Assembly (NCBI GenBank): GCA_963922205.1
Contig: CAWUHX010000080.1
Coordinates: forward strand, 876,814 to 940,813
Direction: 5' to 3'
Length of the DNA: 64,000 nucleotides
Origin: Romanomermis culicivorax
Lineage: Eukaryota > Nematoda > Enoplea > Mermithida > Mermithidae
Part shown: positions 42,281 to 54,000 of the stretch, piece by piece
How positions within the stretch are numbered: the first letter of the stretch is position 1
Layout: every line of letters begins with the position of its first letter
Program-made: the position numbers and the translations under genes
Notes under the pieces: model-generated
The model's database searches: none
What the model was told of the DNA's origin: nothing
What the model saw: only the letters and a program-made list of their open reading frames with translations

Positions 42281-42728
42281 CCGGAGTAGGCTACTCCACC
42301 TTCTGGCATACAGGCCTAAAGTATGAAATTGTGTTACATGGTAACAAGTGGACGAATGTTTACTGCCACACAATGCTGGAATCGAATGATGGATTTCGTT
42401 ACAACGTGATACCTGTCTCTTATGAATGTCTAAACAAGTTATGGTAGGTCACCTAAAGTGATTCCAAAAAAATCAGACTTTTTTGGAAAATTTTTGCTTC
42501 ATGAACAAGATTTTTAGCTAGCTGACTAAGAAGGACACCAGTACATGCTGCACTTTTTTCCAGGGCTAATCACTATCTTGTTCATATCTGGCATCTTTTG
42601 AACCTTTTTTGAAGCCAAAACTGCGCCCATAAAGCACGGATGCCTCAAAGTCAGACATAATTTTTCACTGCACATTTTTTCTTTCTGAAAACTGCTGAAG
42701 GGATTTGTAGTGTATGCATGCAGATTTC

Positions 42729-43224
42729 CATAGTCTGTTTTTTATGAAATGCTACTAAAATAAAAAATGACAAAAACATTAGGTGACATGAAAAGCCTGT
42801 ACGTGAAGCTGTCACTATAGATTTTTCGACTCAAAAAATCTCTATAGTCTGTTTATCTTGAAATGCTTCTAAATTATAAAAGTGGAAAGGAAGTACTATT
42901 TTAGATTTTTACAATTTTTAGCTGAACCATTCGTCAGGTAAGATTGAAAATTTGTGAGCTTATTCAATCAACTTTCAACAATTTTTAGAGTGAAAAATCT
43001 TACCCTGAAAGCCTTGTGTGCGCGATTCTGACTGCATAGTTGATTTTTGACTTTTTTCAATTTAAAATCATTTTATAAAAAAGAAACTATAAATTTTAGT
43101 TGAATGTCGTCACGAAATTTTAGTTCCAAATGATTTATGACCTGGCAGAAGACACGGAATATGTAAAATAGTACTTGCTTTCCAGGTTCATTATTTGCAA
43201 GCCTTTTATAAAAAACGGACTAGT
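42729..43224 (-). mobile_element. TA-type MITE, outer copy
   Basis: Carries the family termini in reverse orientation (CATAGTCTGTTTTTTATGAA left, AAAAACGGACTAGT right). Subtracting the inner copy leaves about 245 bp, the normal family length. Confidence 0.7.
42843..43091 (+). mobile_element. TA-type MITE, inner copy, 249 bp
   Basis: Starts TATAGTCTGTTTATCTTG and ends AAGAAACTATA, exactly as long as the copy at 31,235-31,483. It sits inside the outer copy of the same family. Confidence 0.75.
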
Positions 43225-44813
43225 TCTATTACATATGGATATACAAGAGTCGTTCAGACGTAAATAGCAAAAAGATATGTATATCAGATGCTAATGCAGC
43301 CCATTTAGACAAAATATTGATAGATCATTTAGTATTGTACTTTTCAGGAGCGAAACTTCCTCAATGGCGCACATTCTATTTATGTCCAAATCGAGAGTTT
43401 GAACTTGGTTGTGGATTCAGAACCATTTTTGGCCACTGGTCACCTTGTTAAGGAAATTATAGCAGTGCCAGAAAACTATCCTAACAAAACTGGGCATCAT
43501 CATAATCATTCATGCGCATAGGGAGGGGAGAGCCGGAGGATTATCCCCGGGCTGGGCCTCAGGTCAGAGAGTTTCTGTCAGTCAATTTCGACCAACCAGT
43601 CTTCAGCTGTACAATCAGTGGTTGTATACGTCCAAACGTTCAGGGTTCCCAGGGTATAAAAAATGACCAAAATTGGTCCTTTAGTAATTTTTTTCTAGAA
43701 ATCAGGTATATAGTAATTTTTTTCACTTTAAAATTAAATTTTATTGCCTTTTTTTATCAACAATTACTCAATAAAGTTGTTTGCTGACATTAATCATAAA
43801 CCGTGTTTTAAATTGATCTTTTTTGTTTTAATCTTTCTAACCTTTTAAACTGATTTTTCTAACCTTTCCAAAATGTTTGTTGCATTCTACTTTGCCAAAT
43901 TTTTGGCATATAGTAAACTTTTGCCAAATTTTTGGCTTATAGTGAACTTCTGCCAAATTCGTTAGGGTAGGGTAAATCCATACCCTGTGTACTGTATGAG
44001 TGGTTGCAAGTTTTTTTTTGTTTATTTGTCAATAACAACCTGTTTATTAGACAACTCCATTATTGACAAATCGATATTCACACTGAACATTAAAATTGTC
44101 AGTCAGTAGAAATAATTGAACATCATGTTGGTATCCTAAATAAACTGTACCTTTATAAAATTAGGAAAAAAATTTGCTACCTAACGATTTTGGGATTTAT
44201 CCCCGGCCTAAAACTGGTACCATGCACATGTATGATCATAATGTAGAGTTTCCAGTGCCTGTCTATAATCACCTTTCGTCATTATCGGCCCTGTCATGAA
44301 GATTTTTTGAATGTCATAGCTTTTGACTCATGTACGTTCTGATTCACTTGTGTGAATTATTTCTGGATGACAATTATTAATACTTATATGAGACGTTCAA
44401 AACGGTTTCATTCGATATAATTTTGTCGATGAAATGTGGGGAATAAAAAAATACTACAAAGCATTGCTACAAAAGACGTGGTCAAATTTGCAACAAAAAT
44501 TATACATTTAACAACGAAGCTTTTGCTTCGATATATTACGGTACAAAAAAATTTTTTTTCGGTGTTACAGTGCCGAATCTACGTTATAGGTCGACATATT
44601 CGTTATTAAAATCGAGAAAAAGGAAAAGTTGATGACACACGTAATGGAGAAATATCACATTTCAATTGAATAATATACAAATCAGAACAATCGACCAAAT
44701 GAAAGTTCCAAAAAATTGGACAATAATTTAAAATTAGATCAACTTGACGAAGTACAGTAAACTTCGTCATTTGGTACTTGCTTTCCACAACATTTTTATA
44801 TACTAAATTTTGC
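43225..44813. other. Downstream flank of the FHOD gene
   Basis: AT-rich with no gene recognised. A fragment of the TA-type MITE family (GTACTTGCTTTCCA near 44.78 kb) lies just after the FHOD stop codon, so it would be in the 3' UTR. Confidence 0.45.
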
Positions 44814-45001
44814 TCAATGAACATCAGCTCCTATTTGATCTTGTACCAATTTCAAAGTTCTCGTTCGGCGCAACGATTTTCGACTGAATTGCCGAGCTTT
44901 GCGTCGTTGTTCGCGCGGCTGGTCGCTTTTGACGGTGGCGGCTTTAACGAGGCCGTCGATAATTTCGTCGTCGGCGGATTCACCATATTCTGGTTGAGGG
45001 T
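44814..45001 (-). CDS. FHOD: FHOD last exon: DAD tail
   Basis: Acceptor AATACAG before 45001; stop TGA at 44,814-44,816. Encodes [15 protein letters not shown], a DAD-like acidic/hydrophobic helix, followed by a strongly basic [18 protein letters not shown] stretch. In FHOD proteins this part binds the N-terminal DID and holds the formin inactive, and phosphorylation of Ser/Thr in the basic stretch releases it. Confidence 0.92.
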
Positions 45002-48000
45002 CTGTATTAATAAGGCGAAAAATTTGCGGATATTTACAGTATAGGTAATTTAGGGGATGATTCCAGAAGGTAGGATATTTTCAGATGTTACTGTATTTCA
45101 GAATAACTGTATCAAACCTGTGAAACTGTTATCCGAATCTGAAAATTTTTTTCCAGGATGAGGAATGTGTTGGCACTCAGGAGAGTAGACTTACTGACAT
45201 ATATTAGTAACACATTTTTTGAGAAAATTTAGCTTCAGAATTTAAAAAATTATAACCTTTGTGATCTACACAAGTCAAAAATTGAAGATTTTGAATTTTT
45301 GACACACACGTCTCCTAACTTTTGCAGGTTTAGCCACGCCAGACATCGTGTTCTGTAAATCTACCTACTATTAGGGAAATGCATGGGCAACAAATAATTG
45401 CAGGATTCATTAGTTTAGAGTGCTCATTAAAAGCAGTGCTAGAAACATCAAAGTTTTAGAGAAAAAATTGCAATTTTTTGACACATAATGGGTAAACGCG
45501 TTGCCATTGTAACCATCGCCAAACACTGTTCGAAAAATAATGCTCGACCAGGGTTCGAACCCCGGTGTCTGTGACTATAGTGCAGTGTTCTTCCGATTGA
45601 ACTACCGAGCCAGTGTCGGGATTGTTACGAAGGGGTGATCTATGGTCGTGCAACACATGACATTCCCGGGCCCCTCCCAACACCGCCACCGTCCCAACAC
45701 CGCCACCATCCCAACTCCGCCACCGTCCCAACTCCGCCACTATCGTGTCCCAACACCGCCACCGTCCCAACTCCGCCACCGTCCCAACTCCGCCACTGTC
45801 CCAACACCGCCACCGTCCTAACGCCGCCACCGTCCCAACTCCGCCACTGTCCCAACTCCGCCACTTTCTTGTCCCAACTTTCGCAATCTTTTAAAAAGTT
45901 TATTTTTTGTAATGCGTTAAACTTAACCAAACGTGCTTATCAGATCAATGAATGAACAATATTTTAAGATATAAGTGATAATTTTTCCGTGTCAATGTAT
46001 CATATTTATTCATCAACTCCGAATGCAAATTTCAACATTAACCCAATAGATGCACTAAATGACGCAAATAATCTGTTATTCTGGCCATCAAATCGTTCCC
46101 GTTCTACTCTTTAATTCCTGATTCATAAAATTTTCAATAGGACTAAAGTCACCCATGATTTGATTACACAAACTCGAATCAATTGACAACAAGAAATGAA
46201 AACAGATCCGTATGTTTGTATTTTAATGTGCAAAGCACACAGTTATTTTGGTAATATGCTAATGAAGTAAATTACGGTCTCACGCTCGTTGTTCTATTTT
46301 TGGTTATTTCGGTAAAATCGTTTGTATAGTTAAGTACGACTATACAAACGAAGATTATATAAATATACCATGTATTTATTGCTTTAATGATAATATCAGT
46401 TTTTGCCATCCTATGAATTAGCAATGTCATGTTGTTAAGTAAAAAAAAACTTTGTTACAAAAAACAATCTTTTTGAAAGATTGCGAAAGTTAGGACAAGA
46501 AAGTGGCGGAGTTGGGACAGTGGCGGAGTTGGGACGGTGGCCGAGTTGGGACGGTGGCGGTGTTGGGACAGTGGCGGAGTTGGGACGGTGGCGGTGTTGG
46601 GACACGATAGTGGCGGAGTTGGGACGGTGGCGGAGATGGGACGGTGGCGGTGTTGGGACGGTGGCGGAGTTGGGGCATGATCACATTCCCCCCCCCCCTT
46701 GAAAGAAGGACAACCTCGTCCATTGAAGATGCAGGTTCTGCGGCCCACCAATGTGGGATCAATCCAAGCCTGGCCATGACATGTAATGGGTAAACGCATT
46801 GCCATCCTAACCATCGCCAAACACTGTTGGAAAAATAATGCTCGACCGGGATTCGAACCCGGGTCTCTGTGACCATAGTGCAGCGTTCTTCCGATTGAAC
46901 TACGGAGCCAGTGTTGGGGTTGTTACGAAAGGGTGATGTATGGTCGTGCGACACGTGACATTTTCACAAAAATCAACATATACTGCTGAAGCTCAGAAGC
47001 ACCACAAACTCACCTCTACGGTAGACAGTCTAAAATGTCTTCTAGCTGCTGACAAAAAAATTAGGAAAATTTTTTGGCTAGTCGTTTTTTGCTGTTTTGC
47101 TAGGTGGTCGCATGATTTCGAGTAAGAACACCTTATAATTACTTTACTGATAATTGCCGCCTCCATTGTGGAAAATCACAAGTTGATATATTACAAAAAT
47201 GAGATATTAGAATAAGTTTCGTATAATGAATATTAAAGCAATTTTCATTCTGAATAAAAAAATAAATAGCCACAATACTTCAAAGTTGAGAATTTTTGCA
47301 TTTTTAAAGCATTTTTCTGTCTATTCAAAAAGAGACTTGACATGTACCGACCTATGCAGGAACTAACTCTATCGTTACGGGCGGAATACAATATTCTATA
47401 ATGTGGTACAGTCTTCTATATTTTGCATTTTACACAATTGAGAAATTTTAAAATGTAAATTATGAAACGTTAAGGGACACTATAAAATCCTGTAATAAAT
47501 TGTAGCCGCCTCATATTTGGTAAATTTACAGAACACTATCTTTTGCGCTCCTAACAAAAGTGAAAAGAAGTATATGTCAAAAATCGAAAATCGTTAACTT
47601 TAAGCTTTTGTCTCACTATAGCCATGCAAGTTTTGACTTTAAGACTAAATGAATATTATTTTAGTTCCTAACGCATCAAGTTATACCTGAAAGGAATTTG
47701 ATGAATCTTGAAAAATTCTGAGCACACTCAAAGTATAGCTAGCTATCGGGAAAATATCAACAATGTGACGAAAAAGCAGATATACTACACATACTTGGAG
47801 ATTGCCCTGTTGTGAAAATATTTTGGAATGATCTAGGACTAACTGTAAACCTTTTGGAACCAAATTTTAGTTCCGAAAGGACTGGCATAATCTTAAGAGC
47901 AAACCTAACAGGAAATTATCAAACGCCATAAATATTTTGATAATTTTCACAAAATTTACAAAATTACAAATACAAAAAAAACAACAAATATTTTAAAAAT

Positions 48001-51000
48001 AACTTTATCTGCTTCCTAAAACTTTTGAATTGTCATGCTTAAAGCAGGAAAATCCATCCTGGAATAGCTTAAACCATAACGGCTGGACGTCTGAGAAGAT
48101 ATAACTTTGTTGTGATTGAGTCAAAGCAATACTGTATATCTATAAAAATATAGGGATAATTTTCGATGCTGTAATTGAATCTGAAATTCATTTTGCTTGA
48201 AAGCGTTATTTAGATGTACTGCAGATCTGAAGTTGACTTTTCCCGAAACGTCAATTCTTCGATGCAACACGAAATATTTCTACAGTATAAACACACATTA
48301 TTTCAAAAAATGACGAAAAAATTCATACTATAGTTATTACAGTGGTGTTCATGACTAAATCCTGTTTTTTAGACATTTCAATCAAAACTGTGCGGCCAAA
48401 AACGGTATCGGAGTGACGTAGTAGGCAATAAGAAAGCTAAGATGATGAAGAACCTGACCAACAAATGATCAACTAATTTGCAACAGACTGTCTCTAAATG
48501 GGAGTAAGCAAAATTTCAATGAGATGGTTTACCCAAATCATAGACTATACCCCGGAGGGATGTTATTCAGTTTCTTTCGCTGGAAACAGCTACGTCAATG
48601 TTTTTGCCAGAAACCGATTTTTCGGTTCAGAAAATTTTTTTTTCTTTAATTTTTGTATTTTCTTTAATTTTTGAATATCGTATGGCATCTTTTTCGTTGG
48701 TTTTGACAAATACCTTGATTTTGACGAATACCTTGATTTTCGTTGGTTTTGACAAATACCTTGACTAACATGTTGTAGAAATCCTTCGTGTTGCTTCGCA
48801 AAATTAATATGTTAGCACACTGTTTTCCGAAAAAATTATCACTTTTTCCTATAAAAAAGTCAACTTTAGAGCTTTGTCCAGGGCCCTAAGTAAATACAGG
48901 GCAGATCTTTACTATAAACTGTTGCTGCCTCATCCGAATACTACTGGACGAAAATTAGGAAAACTGTCATATTCGCACAAAAATGTGTTAAATAATGAAA
49001 AAAGGACAAAAAATATAAAAATTCGGATTTTCTGTTTGTTCTAGGGTCTATTCCCAAGTGAGCGATTCCCAAGTGAGCGATTCCCAAGTGAACGATTCCC
49101 AAGTGAGCGAATTTCCAATTGAGCGATTCCCAATTGAGCGATTCCAAACGAGCGATAGAGAATGTAATAACACTTTCTTCAGATTTTCCTTCTTCACCTT
49201 ATATTTTCTTTGTATATATTCTCTTCTTTGTATATATTTCTTTCTTTGAGTTGCTTACTTTTCGTTAATGTATGTTTTTGCAGTTTTATTTTTTGTCTCT
49301 GTTTTCATTCATTTTCTTTTTTCTTGCCATCCACATTTTTCTTTTTTGCTCATGAAAAAATAAATTCCATTTCCTATTTAATTTTATCCTTTGTGATTTT
49401 TTTTCATTCTTACCGACTTTTCATCTTAGTTTTTTTGCTTTTACTTGTTTGTCTTTTTGTCTCTCAATTCCCCTGAGTTTTTCTCTTCTTTTGACCTTTT
49501 TTCACGTCATTTTTTCTTTCTTCCTCGCTGCTTTCTCTATCTTGCTTCTTCTTTCTTGTCATTCTTTGCATGTTTTTTCTTTTTCTGATGCTTTCCCATC
49601 TATTTTCACTTATTCTTAATGTCTTCCTTTTTGTTGACGTTTCCTTTCTCTTGATGTTTTGTTTCTTGCACCATTCTTTTGTTTATATTTTTTATGAAGA
49701 TTTTCACACTTATGCATGCCGAATTGTACAAAAATTATACGGAAGGCTATGACAACTTGTAATGGATTGTCTCATGAGCGAAAAAGGAAAAAAATTAGGT
49801 GACAAGAAGGAAGAAAATGGAAGAAAGCACAGACAAAAAATTAAAACGTTAAAACATGCATAAACGAAAACAGTAGCAAAGCAAACAGATAATGAAAGAA
49901 AAAATAAATACAAAAAATAGGGTAAAGAAGGAAAACATGAAGAAAGTGTTTTTACATTGTCGATCACACGTTTGGAATCGCCCAATTGGGAATTCGCTTA
50001 TTTTGGAATTCGCTCAACTTGAAATTCGCTCATTTCGGAATCACTCACATGGGAATCGCTCACTTGGAAATCGCTAACATGAGAATACCCCGTTTTGCTA
50101 TGACAACTTGTAATGGATTGTCTCATGAGCGAAAAAGGAAAAAAATTAGATGACAAGAAGGAAGAAAATGAAAGAAAGCACAGACAAAAAATGAAAACGT
50201 TAAAACATGCATAAACGAAAACAGTAGCAAAGCAAACAAATAACGAAAGAAAAAATAAATACAAAAAAATAGGGTAAACAAGGAAAACATGAAGAAAGTG
50301 TTTTTACATTCTCGATCACACGTTTGGAATCGCCCAATTGGGAATTCGCTTATTTTGGAATTCGCTCAACTGGAAATTCGCTTATTTAGGAATTCGCTCA
50401 ATTGGAAATCGCTAACATGAGAATACCCCGTTTTGTTTTGACACTCAGCATTACACATAGTAAAAACGTTTACTTGTGAAATGATAAATTAATGAACTAT
50501 TAATTGTTTTGTCGTTTTCTGGTCCAACTGTAAATTTATTCCAGTTCGGCAACTTACTATTCGGACTGAAATTCCGCCTGTGACGAAGTCGGACACCGGG
50601 GAAACTTCGCCATCCTTCGTCCTCTTGACCCGACGACGCATTTAAAACTTTATTCAACGCTTCTTGTTTGTTACCACCGCTGCTACCAACGCCGTTCACA
50701 GCCGTCAGCGAATTTTGGTCACTTTTGCTCGACCGCCTAGTCGACGGTTGAACAACGGAAACACCGGGCAAATTTTCCGTTATCAGTTTTCCGCGAGTTT
50801 TATTTCTTTCTCGTTTGTCCATTTGTCGTTTTTTCTGTTGCAAAATCTTGTCGCGGCAAGTTCGATATTCTAAAGCGAATTCGGCGATCGTTTTACAAGT
50901 TGAATTAATTTTCGTATCTTTTACAGCGTTTTGAGGTATGCCCATGTACAATAGAAATTTTCTAAATCTGAAAAGAAACCAACGAGTTATCAAACATGCC

Positions 51001-54000
51001 ATAAAATTTGGAAATTCCGAATACTCATACGAAAGTACTAGATGGGTCAATGATTTATTCATCGTAACTTGGAAAACGCGTTTGAATTTCCTCACGACCA
51101 GACTTTTTTTTAGCTATTTTAGGGGCCTGGGTTCCCAAAAATTTGGAAATGGTGCCTAAAATTTCAAGTCTAATAGCCATATCGGCTCCTAAAATTTTTG
51201 ATTTATGTATTATACTTCACTGACTTATAGTTATTTACATCCAAATTTAGATTTAAAATAAGTGTTCTGTGGTCTCTAAAATCAGAAAACAAAAAAAATC
51301 TAAAATCAGAAAATCAGGTTTTTGGCTCGCAAAATTTAAATTTGGCTCCTAAAAATTTAGGTCTAGGAGACATTTGGCTCATGACTTTCATATAAAAAAT
51401 GCCTGCTAATGACTTATTAAAAAATTGCATACAATTAGCCAAGTTTTGCATGGCAATAGGTAGCGGCGTAAAAATCAAGTCCAAATCGCCCACGATATTT
51501 CAAGGTTTAACATACATAGGAGAAATCCTCATATCTCACAGTGTGATCACATTACATGATGTGCAAGCACAAGTGATGCATACCTTACAGTATGATCACA
51601 TAATATGATGTGCACGTACATTTCATATACTGCATTGTACAGGAAAGTTCTAAAACCTTGCACAATATTCTTTTGCATTCTATGATGTTCTAGAATATTC
51701 TGTGATTTTCTGGGACAGTATATAAGGCATGTTGTTTTGTATATTCATTCATTTATTTAATGTACTATTCAGTGCTTTGATATTGTATGTTGTGTTAGTT
51801 ATCCTTATTAAACTTAGCTATTTACCCTCTGGTATTCCAGCTGTATATTTTCCAACCATCCCAAGACTGAGCTATTTTCAGTTTATTCCAGTCATTATTA
51901 AAGGCACAACACATCTTGATTACAAGAAAATAATCATCTTGATTATTTCTATCTTGATTACTCCATCTTGGAATCAAGATGCAAAAATCAAGATAGATGA
52001 CTAATCAGAATTGGGTACGTTTGGCGATCGATATTATGCTCCGCCTATTCTTCCAATAAAAATTTTTGAAACTTGAAAATTTTGAAACTAATCAGAGGCG
52101 TTGCATCACCTCCTATGCTTATACATACAGGACGGAACCCTTCCATACGAAGCAAGGGCTCGCTGAAGGAGGGCACCCTTGTTTTTTACGGGTGTGTTAC
52201 AAACGGGGAGGGTGGACATGTCGGTTTTACACAAAAAAATGTTTGCCGACGTTTCTCAGGAAAACGTCAAAAAGCTTGTTTTCTACCTAAAATGCAGTGA
52301 TTCCAAAAATATGATTCAAATTTTACATTTGTCAGCTCTTCGATTGTCGATCCCTACCTGTTCAGGAATCTGACGAAAAACGAAAAGTTTAATTATTTTC
52401 CGAAATTACTGATTTTCGTTGAAAAACAAGCATTTTTGATTTTTTTCTGAGAAATCACGACAGAGAAAATTTTTTCATGAAAAATCGATATGTCCATCTA
52501 AATTCCCCGAGCAAAATTACATTTTCCTTGGTAATAACCCCGTAAAAATCAAGGGCACACACCTCCAGTAAGCCTTGACCTGAGAAATCTACTTTGAAAG
52601 GTTCCGGTATAAATAAACATGGCCGGCGGAGCAACGCTTTTTCAAAAACTTCCATGAACAAGAATAGGCGGAGCACAATATCGATCGTTAAACGTGCTCG
52701 ATTGTGATTGGTCGGCTATTTTGAGTTTCCTCATCTTGATTTCAAAAGAAGTAATCAAAACAAAAACAATAATCGAGACGATGACTTATTCTGTAATCAA
52801 GATAATCAAGATACACTTCATTTTTTAATCAAGCTGCTCTGGATCACTTTTTTAATTTTTGGATGATCACTTTTTTTGTTGTCACGACGATCCAGATTTT
52901 TGTTATTTCTTTATATTTTCTTATTTTTTATCTTAATTTTTTAGTCAAGATGATTACTTTTTTTATAATCAACATGATTACTTGTTTTTGTAATCAAGAT
53001 GATTACGCTTTTTTGGTAATCCAGGTAATAAATTTTTTTCTAATCAAGATGTGACTGGATTATTTTTTTTGTAATCAAATTGTAATTTGATTTCTTGTGT
53101 GTTAAATCTAGAAATCGCTTGTATGAGTCTAACTTGATTTTTTCGTTGCAATCTTGAATATTGGGATAAAAAACTTCATTTATCGTGTGCAACAATGAGG
53201 AACTTCGAACACTTTTTTCACGTATCACACTAGCTTTTCAATTTATGTTCAAAAAAATTGAGTTACCCTTGTCGTGCAGATGTTCTAGAATCCGATTTCA
53301 CGGTATCAGTGGAACTAAAAAAATTACCTGTTAATGACCCTCCTGTGGATAACTTTCAGCGTCATTATTCTTTGAGCGCAATCGGACAAAAATTCGCCAA
53401 TTTTCTTATTCAGTCCGCTATTCGCCGAATAATTTTCTTGTCTTTGACAAATGCTCAAGGCTTTCAAATAATCCCACGACGATTTGCAATCTTTTTCCAA
53501 TTTTTCCAGGTTTTGTTGTATTTCGTCGAAATCGACTTTCGAACAACGAGCTATCGCGCCTAATTCGGAGAATAGATCGGTCGAATCCGGGAATTTGTCC
53601 ATCACGATGGCGCATAAATGATAAACCAAGGAATGTTTGTAGATGGTGTCTTTGATTTCGGGGACTTTGGCCAAAAAGTCCAATTGAAAGCCTTTGACCT
53701 GGAACAAAAGTTTGTTTGAAAGTCAAAGTCAAATTTATCTCCGAACCATGATTTCAAAGCGAAATTTCCTTTTTTGATTCAGTGACTGTGTTTCTGGACT
53801 CAATTTAAAGTTATTCATCGACTAAAAACTTTAAGAATGTGCATTGGGATGCGTTGTCCAAAAAAGTATATCTTCGAGGAAAATTTATGCCTTGTTTTTG
53901 AATTCCAGATCCTCCAACGGAACTCTCAGATTTTTGTAAAAAAATTGATTTCTTACAGAATAGAATAATTCTGCTACAGTCAACCTCAGGGAATCAGGAG

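Larger units (their letters stand above)
33417..42316. mobile_element. Region bounded by 26-bp inverted repeats and TAA duplication (PIF/Harbinger-like ends)
   Basis: The left end GGCCTGTATGCCAGAAGG is matched by its complement at the right end (42,299-42,316); the match continues to about 26 bp with two differences. TAA lies at 33,414-33,416 and 42,317-42,319, the 3-bp TWA type of PIF/Harbinger elements. Degenerate TTCTGGCATAC and GGAGTAGCCTACTCC motifs recur inside near both ends. No transposase was found. Most of the length is later insertions (solo LTR, degraded retroelement, hairpin MITE). Two separate related elements cannot be excluded. Confidence 0.55.

Noticed and set aside
45541..46909. 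Two functional tRNA genes
   Set aside because: The T loop and D arm look right, but the anticodon stems have two mismatches each and the stems differ between copies; a tRNA-derived repeat fits better.
45456..46954. Gly/Trp-rich or Pro-rich frames
   Set aside because: Translations of the minisatellite arms of foldback 1 in both orientations.
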